DNA of 64,000 bases from Bacteroidota bacterium (lineage in GTDB: Bacteria; Bacteroidota; Bacteroidia; Bacteroidales; Dysgonomonadaceae). Positions 17,889 to 26,623 of the stretch are shown here, in pieces. The stretch spans positions 7,031 through 71,030 of the forward strand of contig JAEWGM010000030.1 of the NCBI GenBank assembly GCA_023388315.1, written 5' to 3'. The position numbers and the translations under genes are program-made. The notes beneath the pieces are model-generated. The model ran no database searches, had not been told where the DNA came from, and saw nothing but the letters and a program-made list of their open reading frames with translations. Position 1 is the first letter of the stretch, and each line of letters opens with the position of its first letter.

Positions 17889-19271
17889 ATGAAAAATATA
17901 AAATCCATAGTACTCTTTGTTTTTGTGTCGCTTTGTGTGCACTTGGCGGCTCAAACCGAAAAACCTTTGGTGTACAAAATAAATATTAAAGAAAACATTG
18001 GGAGCACCACGTGGATCTATTTACAGAATGGGTTGCATGAAGCTTCGCAAAAAAATGCCGATTGTGTGCTGCTGCATATGAATACGTATGGCGGCGGCGT
18101 TGCCGAAGCCGATTCCATGCGCACCGCCATTTTAAATTACCCACGGCCTGTGTATGTGTTTATTGATAACAACGCCGCGTCGGCTGGCGCGTTAATCTCC
18201 ATTGCATGCGACAGCATTTTTATGCGAAACAGCTCCTCCATTGGTGCTGCCACCGTGGTGAGCGGCGGCGATGGCAGCGTGGCGCCCGATAAATACCAAT
18301 CGTATATGCGTGCCACGATGCGTGCCACGGCCGAAAGCCACGGCAAAGATTCCACCATTCAAAACGGTGAGGTGTATTATCATTGGAAACGCGATCCCAA
18401 AGTTGCGGAAGCTATGGTGGACGAGAAAACCGTTATTCCCGGCTTTGCCGATTCCACCCAAGTGCTCACCCTCACAGCGGCTCAAGCGGTGGAACTGGGT
18501 TATTGCGACGGCATAGCCGAAAGTGTGCACGAAGTGTTGGTGAACCACTTGGGGTACAGCGATTACGATATGGAAACCTATAACCCATCGTTTTACGATA
18601 AAATAAAAGGCTTTTTAACCAGCGGCGTTATTCAAGCGTTTCTCATTATGTTCATCATCGGCGGAATATATATGGAGTTGCATTCGCCCGGAATTGGCTT
18701 CCCCACCGCGGTTGCCATTACAGCGGCCATTCTCTATTTTACACCGCTTTACTTGACCGGATATGCGCAAAATTGGGAAGTTATTTTGTTTGTTTTAGGA
18801 TTGATTCTCATCGTTTTCGAGATATTTGTGATTCCTGGCTTTGGCGTAGCCGGCATTTTGGGCGTTATCTTTATGCTCGTTGGGCTTCTGTTGGCGCTGG
18901 TGGGCAATATTCGGTTCAACTTTCGAGGATTGCCCACTCAGGAGTTTTTCCGCGCCTCCATGGTGCTTTTCGCCGGACTGGGCCTGGGTGTCGGGTTTGT
19001 AATATTCATTTCCAATCGCATTGGAAAACCCGGCATACTCAGAAAAGTCGCGCTAAGTGCCAATCAGGAAGGCTTTTTCTCTGTTCCGATGGAGCCATTG
19101 TCGTTGGTGGGGAAAACCGGTGTGGCGTCAACCGTTTTGCGGCCTTCGGGTAGAGTGGTGATTGACGGAATGTATTACGACGCCGTTTCATTGAAAGGAT
19201 TTATTGAACAAGGCGATGAAGTGATGGTGAAACGATATGAGAATTTCCAACTCTATGTGGTGAAAATTTAA
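17889..19271 (+). CDS. NfeD family membrane protein with ClpP-class serine protease domain
   Basis: 460 residues. A signal peptide is followed by a ClpP/crotonase-like protease domain (about 25-230) with LLHMNTYGGGVAEADSMR, NNAASAGALISIACDSIFM (the SAGA Ser is the probable nucleophile) and NSSSIGAATVV. Four or five membrane spans follow, then an OB-fold NfeD domain ending GDEVMVKRYENFQLYVVKI. Such long NfeD proteins pair with stomatin-like proteins in membrane quality control; no stomatin gene is adjacent here. kdsB starts 15 bases downstream, implying co-transcription. Confidence 0.9.
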   Translation: MKNIKSIVLFVFVSLCVHLAAQTEKPLVYKINIKENIGSTTWIYLQNGLHEASQKNADCVLLHMNTYGGGVAEADSMRTAILNYPRPVYVFIDNNAASAGALISIACDSIFMRNSSSIGAATVVSGGDGSVAPDKYQSYMRATMRATAESHGKDSTIQNGEVYYHWKRDPKVAEAMVDEKTVIPGFADSTQVLTLTAAQAVELGYCDGIAESVHEVLVNHLGYSDYDMETYNPSFYDKIKGFLTSGVIQAFLIMFIIGGIYMELHSPGIGFPTAVAITAAILYFTPLYLTGYAQNWEVILFVLGLILIVFEIFVIPGFGVAGILGVIFMLVGLLLALVGNIRFNFRGLPTQEFFRASMVLFAGLGLGVGFVIFISNRIGKPGILRKVALSANQEGFFSVPMEPLSLVGKTGVASTVLRPSGRVVIDGMYYDAVSLKGFIEQGDEVMVKRYENFQLYVVKI

Positions 19272-19286
19272 AACCAAATTTTTGAT

Positions 19287-20042
19287 ATGAAATTTGTAGC
19301 CATTATTCCCGCACGCTATGCCTCTACGCGGTTTCCCGGAAAACCTTTAGCGCAGATGGATGGGAAACCGATGATACAACGGGTGTATGAACAAGTAAAA
19401 CAATCGTTGAATGACGTGTATGTAGCTACGGATGATGAGCGTATTTACAACGCGGTAAACGGTTTCGGTGGCATGGGAATAATGACTTCAGAGAGCCACC
19501 AGAGCGGTACCGACCGGTGTCGGGAAGCGGTCTCAAAAATTGACAAAAGTTTTGATGTGGTTTTAAACATTCAAGGCGATGAACCATTCATTCAACCGTC
19601 ACAAATACGCACATTGATGGCTTGCTTCGATTCACCCGATGTGCAATTGGGCACCTTGGTAAAACCATTCAAAGCTACTGATGGCTTCGATGCTTTGTTT
19701 AATGCTTCTGTCCCCAAGGTGGTGCTGAACAAAAAAAACGAAGCCGTTTACTTTAGCCGCTCCATCGTTCCTTATATTCGCGATTATCCGCATACAGAAT
19801 GGTTGGAAAAACATACGTTTTACAAACACATCGGTGTTTATGGTTATCGTGCCGATGTGTTAAACGAAATCACGGCATTGCCTCAAACTTCGCTCGAAAA
19901 AGCCGAATCGCTTGAACAACTTCGGTGGATAGAAAATGGGTATGTTATTAAAGTGGGCATTACGGCGGAAGAAACCATCGGGATAGATACACCGGAAGAC
20001 ATGGAAAAAGCGCTGGCTTTTTTAAGGAGTATGAACGAGTGA
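19287..20042 (+). CDS. kdsB: 3-deoxy-manno-octulosonate cytidylyltransferase
   Basis: 251 residues. The CMP-Kdo synthetase signature FVAIIPARYASTRFPGKPLAQMDGKPMIQRVYEQ opens the protein. NIQGDEPFIQPSQI is the conserved nucleotide and metal-binding loop, and KHIGVYGYRADVL together with GIDTPEDMEKAL close it. It activates Kdo with CTP for lipid A core assembly in the cytoplasm, consistent with a Gram-negative envelope. Co-transcribed with nfeD. Confidence 0.96.
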   Translation: MKFVAIIPARYASTRFPGKPLAQMDGKPMIQRVYEQVKQSLNDVYVATDDERIYNAVNGFGGMGIMTSESHQSGTDRCREAVSKIDKSFDVVLNIQGDEPFIQPSQIRTLMACFDSPDVQLGTLVKPFKATDGFDALFNASVPKVVLNKKNEAVYFSRSIVPYIRDYPHTEWLEKHTFYKHIGVYGYRADVLNEITALPQTSLEKAESLEQLRWIENGYVIKVGITAEETIGIDTPEDMEKALAFLRSMNE

Positions 20043-20049
20043 AGCATCG

Positions 20050-20994
20050 TTAGAAAATTTTGGTGTACTTATGACAATAAGGCTTGGCTCCTTTATGTTC
20101 GTAATATTGTTGATGATAATTTTCGGCTTTCCAGAATGTGGATACCGGTTTAAGCATTGTTGCCACTTTGTAGCCTTTTTCCGTAAGGATACCGATGTAC
20201 TTTTCGGCCATCGCTTTTTCCTCTTCGTTGTTGTAGAAAATGCATGAAAGGTATTGCGGTCCAATATCAGGGCCTTGTCCATTGGTTTGGGTAAAATCGT
20301 GGGTTTCAAAAAACAATTTCACCATTTCTTCGTACGATGTCTCCGATGTGTCATACACCACTTCCGTTGTTTCCAAATGTCCCGTATTTTTTTCGCAAAC
20401 CTGCTCATACGTGGGGTTTTCAACGTGTCCGCCCATATATCCCACTGCAGTCTCCTTCACGCCTTTGGCTTTCATAAAGAAATATTCCGTTCCCCAGAAA
20501 CAACCCGACGCGAAATATCCTTTTTTCACATTGGAATTCTCTGCCGGAATAAATTTCATGGAAATGGAATTCACGCAGTGACGGGTTTGTTTGTCTGTAA
20601 ACCCTTCATTCAGAAAAACGTGCCCCAAATGCGCGCCGCAATTATTGCAGATGATTTCGGTGCGTCGCCCATCGGCATCGCGCACACGCTTCACGGCGCC
20701 TTTTATTTCATCGTCGAACGATGGCCAGCCGCAGTGTGACTCAAACTTATCTTCCGAACGGTACAGCGGCGCATCGCAGCGCTTGCATACATAGGTTCCT
20801 TCGGCTTTATTGTTCAATAACTCGCCGGTAAACGGCCGTTCGGTGCCTTTATGGATAATAACTCGTTCTTCTTCGGGGGTAAGTGGATTATAGTTCATAT
20901 TATTGGTTGTTTTATGTTCGGTTTTATCAGTTTTTTGCGCGCACATGGTCAATGGCAGCGCAAATAAAAACACAGAAAGAAAAATATGTTTCAT
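20050..20994 (-). CDS. Exported MsrB-MsrA fusion, methionine sulfoxide reductase
   Basis: About 314 residues from the ATG at 20994. A signal peptide (HIFLSVFLFALPLTMCAQ) is followed by MsrB (about 35-150) and MsrA (about 155-314). MsrB has four zinc cysteines in two CxxC pairs (YVCKRC and IICNNC) and catalytic Cys about 140 in TRHCVNSISMKF. MsrA has GCFWG with catalytic Cys about 165, then GYMGGHVENPTYEQVC. Together they would reduce both R- and S-methionine sulfoxides in the periplasm. B-then-A is the reverse of the PilB order. A reducing partner may be one of the exported thioredoxin-like proteins, which is inference. Confidence 0.93.
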   Translation of the reverse strand: MKHIFLSVFLFALPLTMCAQKTDKTEHKTTNNMNYNPLTPEEERVIIHKGTERPFTGELLNNKAEGTYVCKRCDAPLYRSEDKFESHCGWPSFDDEIKGAVKRVRDADGRRTEIICNNCGAHLGHVFLNEGFTDKQTRHCVNSISMKFIPAENSNVKKGYFASGCFWGTEYFFMKAKGVKETAVGYMGGHVENPTYEQVCEKNTGHLETTEVVYDTSETSYEEMVKLFFETHDFTQTNGQGPDIGPQYLSCIFYNNEEEKAMAEKYIGILTEKGYKVATMLKPVSTFWKAENYHQQYYEHKGAKPYCHKYTKIF

Positions 20995-21016
20995 ATCTTT
21001 AAACAATTTAGTCGCG

Positions 21017-21373
21017 TTATTGATTGACGCGATTCATTATTTTTATGTAATCGAGAAATTTCCACACACGGCGATGCTCTAAATACTGTAAATTGTGGGC
21101 GTTAGCATAGGCTTCCCGCTCAAAACTGATGTTCCGGTAAGCCACATATCTGTCTTTATATTGTATCCACCGAATGAGCCATTCGGTGATGTACCACATA
21201 TAAAAACCAACCACCAAAAGCTCCGCTATTTGACGCGTGTGAATGGCTTCGTGGTTTAAATCGCGTTCCGATAAAGGCGAAAACTCCTTTCGGGCGAAAA
21301 TCAACCCAAACAGGTTTATCGCCATAAATCCCTTTACCGGTAAGTGTTTTGTATAGAAAACTTTCACTCTCAT
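21017..21373 (-). CDS. Small protein with HExxH motif, unknown function
   Basis: 118 residues from the ATG at 21373. It has HEAIHTRQ, a zincin-type HExxH, followed by hydrophobic LLVVGFYMWYITEWLIRW and then SFEREAYANAHN, whose Glu could be a third zinc ligand. That order (HExxH, membrane segment, E..A) resembles membrane-linked zinc peptidases, but the protein is much smaller than characterised families. The AT-rich region upstream shares a divergent intergenic space with ahcY. I do not recognise a named family with confidence. Confidence 0.6.
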   Translation of the reverse strand: MRVKVFYTKHLPVKGFMAINLFGLIFARKEFSPLSERDLNHEAIHTRQIAELLVVGFYMWYITEWLIRWIQYKDRYVAYRNISFEREAYANAHNLQYLEHRRVWKFLDYIKIMNRVNQ

Positions 21374-21411
21374 TAACGAAATCAAAGATAGCTAAGATTC
21401 TACAAATGTTG

Positions 21412-21419
21412 TATCTTTG
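21412..21419 (+). promoter_or_regulatory. -7 box upstream of ahcY
   Basis: TATCTTTG, exact match to TAnnTTTG, 35 bases before the ahcY ATG. Confidence 0.6.
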
Positions 21420-21454
21420 CAGCATTAATTAAACAAAACAAAAATAAATTTTTT

Positions 21455-22873
21455 ATGAATATCGATTTTTCTCCAGACCTACCATATAAAGTGGCCGATA
21501 TTTCGTTAGCCGATTTCGGCAGAAAAGAAATTGACATTGCCGAACACGAAATGCCGGGATTGATGGCACTTCGGAAAAAATACGGTTCCGAAAAACCGTT
21601 AAAAGGCGCCCGCATTATGGGTTCATTGCATATGACCATACAAACCGCCGTGCTTATTGAAACGCTTGTGGAATTGGGCGCCGATGTACGCTGGGCAAGC
21701 TGCAACATCTTTTCCACCCAAGATCACGCCGCTGCCGCCATTGCCGCCGCCGGCATTCCCGTTTTTGCGTGGAAAGGCGAAACGCTCACCGAGTACTGGT
21801 GGTGCACCGAAATGGCATTGCGCTTTCCCGATGGCAAAGGCCCCAATTTAATTGTGGACGACGGCGGCGATGCATCGTTACTGGTTCATTTGGGATATTT
21901 TGCCGAAGAAGATGCTTCCACCATCGACAGAAAAGGCAGCAACCACGAAGAACAAGTCATATTGGACACATTGCACCGGATTCTAAAAGAAGATGACAAG
22001 CGCTGGCATCGCACCGTGGAAGAGTTAAAAGGAATTTCCGAAGAAACCACCACCGGCGTTCATCGCTTGTATCAAATGATGGAACGCGGCGAATTATTGG
22101 TTCCGGCCATTAACGTGAACGATTCGGTAACAAAATCCAAGTTCGATAACCTTTATGGCTGTCGCGAATCGCTTGCCGACGGCATAAAACGCGCCACCGA
22201 CGTAATGATAGCAGGAAAAGTGGTGGTTGTGCTGGGATACGGCGATGTGGGCAAAGGATGTGCAAAATCCATGCGCTCGTACGGTGCCCGCGTTATCGTA
22301 ACCGAAATTGACCCCATTTGTGCTCTACAGGCAGCTATGGAAGGCTTTGAAGTAACCACTATGGAAGAAGCCGTGAAAGAGGGCAATATTTTTGTCACCA
22401 CCACCGGCAACCGCGATGTGATAACCATTGAGCACATGGAACAAATGAAAGACCAATCCATCGTGTGCAACATCGGGCACTTCGATAACGAAATCCAGGT
22501 GGACAAACTCGTGAGCTACCCAAACATTGAACATCTAAACATAAAACCGCAGGTTGACAAATACACGTTTCCCAACGGAAACTCCATATTCTTACTTGCC
22601 GAGGGCCGTTTGGTGAACTTGGGATGTGCAACGGGGCACCCGTCGTTTGTAATGAGCAATTCGTTTACCAATCAAACGTTGGCGCAAATAGATCTTTGGT
22701 CAAATGATTACGAAATAGGTGTTTATCGTCTTCCCAAGCATTTAGACGAAGAAGTCGCACGCCTGCACCTGGAACAGATTGGGGTGAAACTAACAACGCT
22801 CACCAAAGATCAAGCCGACTACATCGGCGTAAATGTTGATGGGCCTTACAAGCCGGAACATTACAGATATTAG
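21455..22873 (+). CDS. ahcY: Adenosylhomocysteinase (S-adenosyl-L-homocysteine hydrolase)
   Basis: 472 residues, full length for the bacterial type. Conserved blocks include the N-terminal substrate domain with [15 protein letters not shown] and a [15 protein letters not shown] loop, the NAD Rossmann motif [13 protein letters not shown], and the C-terminal [13 protein letters not shown] ... [10 protein letters not shown] ending that reaches across the tetramer. It splits S-adenosylhomocysteine into adenosine and homocysteine, recycling the methyl-transfer by-product. The hairpin after its stop (22898-22917) lacks a good T-run. Confidence 0.97.
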   Translation: MNIDFSPDLPYKVADISLADFGRKEIDIAEHEMPGLMALRKKYGSEKPLKGARIMGSLHMTIQTAVLIETLVELGADVRWASCNIFSTQDHAAAAIAAAGIPVFAWKGETLTEYWWCTEMALRFPDGKGPNLIVDDGGDASLLVHLGYFAEEDASTIDRKGSNHEEQVILDTLHRILKEDDKRWHRTVEELKGISEETTTGVHRLYQMMERGELLVPAINVNDSVTKSKFDNLYGCRESLADGIKRATDVMIAGKVVVVLGYGDVGKGCAKSMRSYGARVIVTEIDPICALQAAMEGFEVTTMEEAVKEGNIFVTTTGNRDVITIEHMEQMKDQSIVCNIGHFDNEIQVDKLVSYPNIEHLNIKPQVDKYTFPNGNSIFLLAEGRLVNLGCATGHPSFVMSNSFTNQTLAQIDLWSNDYEIGVYRLPKHLDEEVARLHLEQIGVKLTTLTKDQADYIGVNVDGPYKPEHYRY

Positions 22874-22922
22874 GCGGTTACACAATCATTCAAAAAAAAG
22901 CAAGTTTTTTCTTGCTTGAAAG

Positions 22923-22954
22923 GTTGCAAAATTAAAATAATCATTTTATCTTTG
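22923..22954 (+). promoter_or_regulatory. Promoter of tRNA-Lys
   Basis: TATCTTTG (22947-22954) with a GTTG -33-like element at 22923-22926 about 20 bases upstream; the tRNA starts 30 bases later. Confidence 0.55.
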
Positions 22955-22984
22955 CACTCGCTTTTGAAAGAAAGCACTTAGGAT

Positions 22985-23057
22985 GATTCGCTAGCTCAGT
23001 TGGTAGAGCACATCCCTTTTAAGGATGGGGTCCTGGGTTCGAGCCCCAGGCGGATCA
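22985..23057 (+). tRNA. tRNA-Lys(TTT)
   Basis: A 73-base cloverleaf. The acceptor arm GATTCGC pairs with GCGGATC, with one T-G wobble. The D arm is GCTC...GAGC. The anticodon stem CATCC/GGATG holds the loop CTTTTAA with anticodon TTT. The T arm CTGGG/CCCAG holds TTCGAGC. The discriminator base is A and CCA is not encoded. Confidence 0.97.
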
Positions 23058-23068
23058 CAACCCAACAC

Positions 23069-23104
23069 AACCTCTAAAGTCGTATGATTTTAGAGGTTTT
23101 TTTG
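23069..23104 (+). terminator. Intrinsic terminator after tRNA-Lys
   Basis: AACCTCTAAA pairs with TTTTAGAGGTT across a 9-base loop and is followed by seven T. Confidence 0.8.
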
Positions 23105-23224
23105 ATATATGGGCGGTTACTCCAAATTGGACAGCTTGCAGTTAAAAAGTTTTCAATCAGAAAAAAGCAGTTTCGATTAATTCGTATTTTTTCCGTGTTT
23201 CTTTACTCCCAAAGAATATCCCAC

Positions 23225-23258
23225 AAAAAAACCTTGAGAAAATATCCCAAGGTTTTTT
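23225..23258. terminator. Bidirectional intrinsic terminator
   Basis: AAAAAACCTTG and CAAGGTTTTTT flank a 12-base loop, giving a T-run on both strands. It lies 24 bases after the stop of the minus-strand small membrane protein. Confidence 0.75.
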
Positions 23259-23281
23259 ATGCGAAAATTGCATCAATTTCT

Positions 23282-23569
23282 TTACGCGTTGTACAACGCT
23301 ACTTCGTCTTCGTCGTAAGCTGCTTTTTTAGCAAAATAAAAGATTGCGAAAGGAACGATTAACAAAATAACTGCCCAAATGATGGTGCTTACTGTGGTAC
23401 CTTTTTTCATGTTGTTTACATAAATGTGGCCCAATAATCCCTGCACAACTAGTATTAAACCAATTAACAAGTTCATGTTGTTGGTTGTACCCATAAAATA
23501 TGGAATTGCCAAGAAGGCAACGCCGATAAGCATTACTATGACGCCTGTGTATCTTGCTACTTCTTTCAT
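23282..23569 (-). CDS. Small membrane protein of unknown function
   Basis: 95 residues with three hydrophobic segments: VIVMLIGVAFLAIPYFMG, NLLIGLILVVQGLLGHIYV and STIIWAVILLIVPFAIFYF. It ends in an acidic tail (AAYDEDEVALYNA). Strong hydrophobic periodicity and a flanking terminator make it a real gene. I do not recognise a named domain. It is monocistronic. Confidence 0.7.
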   Translation of the reverse strand: MKEVARYTGVIVMLIGVAFLAIPYFMGTTNNMNLLIGLILVVQGLLGHIYVNNMKKGTTVSTIIWAVILLIVPFAIFYFAKKAAYDEDEVALYNA

Positions 23570-23728
23570 GTGTGTATATAAATTATGATTTTGATTTCGT
23601 TACGCAAATAAACACAAAATTACACAAACAAGGAAATAATTTACCATAAAAATTCCGTTTATCACCAAAAAAGCCAAATGTAGCGAAAAAAAGAGCTTTT
23701 TTTATTCGTAATACTATTTTAAAATACT

Positions 23729-23736
23729 TATTTTTG
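23729..23736 (+). promoter_or_regulatory. -7 box upstream of plsC
   Basis: TATTTTTG matches TAnnTTTG, 21 bases before the ATG at 23758. It overlaps the in-frame TTG at 23734, so a start there is unlikely. Confidence 0.5.
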
Positions 23737-23757
23737 TGTGTTATCAAATGCAAAGAT

Positions 23758-24501
23758 ATGGTGCAAGTAATTAAAAAAGCCTTACGTTTTCTTTATCAAT
23801 GGGTTGTTTTTATGCCCATATTTATTGTAATAACGCTTTTAACCGCGCTTACCGTGATGCTCATGGCACCCATTTTTGGCAGTAAATATTGGGGATATGT
23901 TCCCCCCAAATGGTGGTCTCGGCTCACTTGTTGGCTGGCACTGTGCCGGATTTCCAGCAAAGGGCATGAGCATCTTAACTCCAAGCAATCGTATGTGTTT
24001 GTAGCCAATCACCAAGGAGCGTTTGATATATTTTTAATATACGGATTTCTGAATCAAAGCATTAAATGGGTTCAAAAACAGAGCCTTAGAAAATTACCGT
24101 TTGTGGGCTACGCGTCGGAAAAAGCGGGACACGTTTTTGTAGATAATTCAACGCCCGGCGCTCGCGCCAAAACCATTGAGCGGGCAAAAGAGCAAATAGT
24201 GGATGGCGTATCCATGGTAATTTTCCCCGAAGGCGCCAGAACCATGACCGGAAAATTGGGCCGCTTTAAACGTGGCGCGTATCATTTGGCTAAGGATATG
24301 AAACTGCCCATTGTTCCGCTTACTTTAAACGGGCCGTATAATGTGTTGAAACGCCATCATTACCTTATAAATCCCGGAAAACTTGAATTGGTTATCCATC
24401 CGCCCATTTCTACGGACAACATTACCGATGCCGATATTCCCGCGCTAATGGAGCGTACCAAAGAAATTATTCACTCCGCATTGTGGGAGAAATACAAATA
24501 G
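23758..24501 (+). CDS. plsC: 1-acyl-sn-glycerol-3-phosphate acyltransferase (PlsC family)
   Basis: 247 residues. An N-terminal membrane segment (FMPIFIVITLLTALTVMLMAP) is followed by the acyltransferase motifs NHQGAFD (the HX4D catalytic pair) and FPEGART (glycerophosphate binding), and a later IVPLTLNGPY motif. It makes phosphatidic acid from lysophosphatidic acid at the inner membrane, the step before CdsA, which is also encoded in this window. The first ATG, at 23758, is chosen. Confidence 0.92.
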   Translation: MVQVIKKALRFLYQWVVFMPIFIVITLLTALTVMLMAPIFGSKYWGYVPPKWWSRLTCWLALCRISSKGHEHLNSKQSYVFVANHQGAFDIFLIYGFLNQSIKWVQKQSLRKLPFVGYASEKAGHVFVDNSTPGARAKTIERAKEQIVDGVSMVIFPEGARTMTGKLGRFKRGAYHLAKDMKLPIVPLTLNGPYNVLKRHHYLINPGKLELVIHPPISTDNITDADIPALMERTKEIIHSALWEKYK

Positions 24502-24651
24502 CCACCAACACAGCCGCAGAACACCGTATCAATTGGAAGCGAAATACACCTTGATTTCTTGCTGCTATTGTGGCAAATAAAATATTTTCTTGAATTTTGT
24601 GTGGAAAGTTTTGTGAAAGTGTTTCTCAGAACCAAACCTCTATAAAAAAGG

Positions 24652-24726
24652 AATGGTTGTCTCACGACAACCAATCTTCATTGTTAACCTTAAATCTAAT
24701 ACCATGAAAAACACGTTGCAAATATA
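24652..24726 (+). other. Hairpin with conserved-looking tail in a gene-free stretch
   Basis: TGGTTGTC pairs with GACAACCA (24654-24673), followed by an A/T-rich tail and a 7-codon reading frame (ATG at 24703). The wording of hairpin and tail reminds me of an intergenic block that recurs in Bacteroides genomes, which is recollection rather than something shown here. The rest of 24502-24875 shows nothing else I can name. Confidence 0.3.
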
Positions 24727-24875
24727 GACGGTTTTCATGAACCGGCAAACTATTTTGGGCAAAAATACACCCATTTTAACGATATTTATTAGTAGCTGCC
24801 TATCTTTTCTTTCTTAACGGGCATTTATTTACAATTGTTAGCTTTCTTAAAGAGCCGTTTGTATAATTAAGGGGG

Positions 24876-25859
24876 TTAATCGTAAATTTTATTGGCAAAG
24901 AAGTTGAGTATGCGCCAGTTAAACCGGTACCATCTTCTTGTAGCCGATTGCTTTCCGCCAAACTGCAAAAGAAAGCGCGATGTTCCCGATCGGTCATTAA
25001 AAAAGCCGGTATCCATAAAATCGAAATACTGAAAACCTTCTTCTTCGGCCATTTTCATAGCGGAATAAGTAGTAAAAATAGTGGGATACACCAATTTATA
25101 TCGTTTGGTTTTTCCCCAAGAATAAAGGCAATACACGGTTTCTTTTTCAAAACCCAATACCATTCCCGCAATTATTTTCTGTTGATAGCGAGCAAACAGA
25201 ATCTTTCCCTTGCCTTTTTTGATGTAATGATGGAAAAAGTTTTCAAAGTATTTGTAAGGCGGAAACCGATACATCACTTTTTGGTGATTGGTGCTTTCAA
25301 TGAGCTTATACAATTCCGGTAATTTTTCTTCCGTTACAAATTCTTCCAGTTTAATGCCTTTTCGTATGGCTTTGCTCACTTGATTTTTTCGGGTTTTCGA
25401 TAATTGGTCCCAAATTTTACGTTTGCGTTGCAATGAGTTTTTTACATTGATCCATTTGATGGAGTAGAATTTATTTTCGCGAAACCCTTTATATCCAAAA
25501 ATGGCATTGCCAATATTTTCGTAACGAATAAAAAACACTTTATTTTTAACCTCATTCACTAAATGTGTGATGAGTTGATGAAAAAGTTCTATTTCGGGGA
25601 GCCCTTCCTCAAAAAAAGCCGGTTGTTGAGAAATGTAGCATCGTTTAAACAGCGAACCACGAAAATATCGGTTGATGCGCATAATAAGCGCGAACATAGC
25701 CGCCACGGGTTTTTCATTGTCAAAAGCCACCACCATAAGCGGCGTGTAAGAAGGAATGTCTTTATACCAATCGAAGGACGACGTGTAATGAAAAAAACGC
25801 ACCTCTTCAAGCGGCGGCAAATCTTCTTTGCGATAATATGTGCGAATATTGTAATTCAT
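24876..25859 (-). CDS. FemAB/GNAT-like acyltransferase
   Basis: 327 residues from the ATG at 25859, which follows the pattern of a two-part GNAT fold as in FemAB and Acetyltransf_6 proteins. A first half contains TPLMVVAFDNEKPVAAMFALI. The second half has KTRKNQVSKAIRKGIKLEEF (a basic segment seen in FemX-like enzymes), ILFARYQQKIIAGMVLGFEKETVYCLYSWG and YFDFMDTGFFNDRSGTSRFLLQFGGK. Such proteins transfer amino acids or acyl groups onto peptidoglycan precursors or surface sugars. The substrate is unknown. Confidence 0.7.
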   Translation of the reverse strand: MNYNIRTYYRKEDLPPLEEVRFFHYTSSFDWYKDIPSYTPLMVVAFDNEKPVAAMFALIMRINRYFRGSLFKRCYISQQPAFFEEGLPEIELFHQLITHLVNEVKNKVFFIRYENIGNAIFGYKGFRENKFYSIKWINVKNSLQRKRKIWDQLSKTRKNQVSKAIRKGIKLEEFVTEEKLPELYKLIESTNHQKVMYRFPPYKYFENFFHHYIKKGKGKILFARYQQKIIAGMVLGFEKETVYCLYSWGKTKRYKLVYPTIFTTYSAMKMAEEEGFQYFDFMDTGFFNDRSGTSRFLLQFGGKQSATRRWYRFNWRILNFFANKIYD

Positions 25860-26022
25860 TGCTGAAGCAGAAGGAACAAAGTTCAAATGCAAACTTACGT
25901 AAAAAAAATGAACTTTTTAATAACGGGAGAAGGAAGATTGCGCTTTCCAGCTTCTCTCGTAAACAAAAAAAGGCATGAGGTGCTCCAAGGAGCCAATAAA
26001 ACACAGTTTCCTAGGAAAAAAA

Positions 26023-26499
26023 TCACAGTTCTTTCAACCGTTCCAACACATTGAATACAATGGGGCAGGTGGAAGCGTTTTTTATGGACAATGCATAAAT
26101 CTGATAAAAGTTTTTTCGGTCGGTATGCGGGTATTCCCTACACGCTTTTGGACGGTTTTCATAGACGGCGCAATAATTATCTGAGCCCAGAAAAGGGCAG
26201 GGCATGGATTGGAAAACCATATCGCCATCTTCATCGGTTCTCAAGTATTTTTCAATGAAAACGGAAGGTTTTGTGCGCAACGATTTGCTTAACTGATCCA
26301 CATCGTTTGGCAAAATCATCGGGCCTAATGAGCGACAGCAATTGCCACACGCAAGGCAGTCAATCTCAGCGGATACTTCGCGATGAATGGCCTGGATTTC
26401 CTTATCCATTTTCATCAATCGTTTTTTGTTTTTAGCGAAAAACCTTTTCCATTCGGGCGTTTTGAGCGCTACTTCTTTTTGTAATAAAGAAAAATCCAT
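26023..26499 (-). CDS. YkgJ-family cysteine cluster protein
   Basis: 158 residues. Cysteines occur as CLACGNCC near residues 48-55, then CPFLGSDNYCAVYENRPKACREYPH, which is the YkgJ (PF03692) zinc- or iron-binding cluster arrangement. These small cytoplasmic proteins bind a metal or Fe-S cluster through eight or so Cys; their role is not settled. It has the full family length and no close operon partner; galE is divergent. Confidence 0.85.
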   Translation of the reverse strand: MDFSLLQKEVALKTPEWKRFFAKNKKRLMKMDKEIQAIHREVSAEIDCLACGNCCRSLGPMILPNDVDQLSKSLRTKPSVFIEKYLRTDEDGDMVFQSMPCPFLGSDNYCAVYENRPKACREYPHTDRKNFYQIYALSIKNASTCPIVFNVLERLKEL

Positions 26500-26584
26500 C
26501 GCGATGTGTTGTTTTTACGGTACAAAAATAACCTGTTTTGATACGATTTAAAGACAAAACAGAGGAAATAAATCTTAAATTTCG

Positions 26585-26592
26585 TATATTTG
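26585..26592 (+). promoter_or_regulatory. -7 box upstream of galE
   Basis: TATATTTG, exact TAnnTTTG match, 31 bases before the galE ATG. Confidence 0.55.
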
Positions 26593-26623
26593 TGTCTTTC
26601 ATAAACCTAAATTAAAACTACGC

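Noticed and set aside
23084..23362. 92-residue plus-strand frame after tRNA-Lys
   Set aside because: It starts inside the tRNA terminator and crosses a second terminator and the 3' end of a minus-strand gene. It is an open frame by chance.
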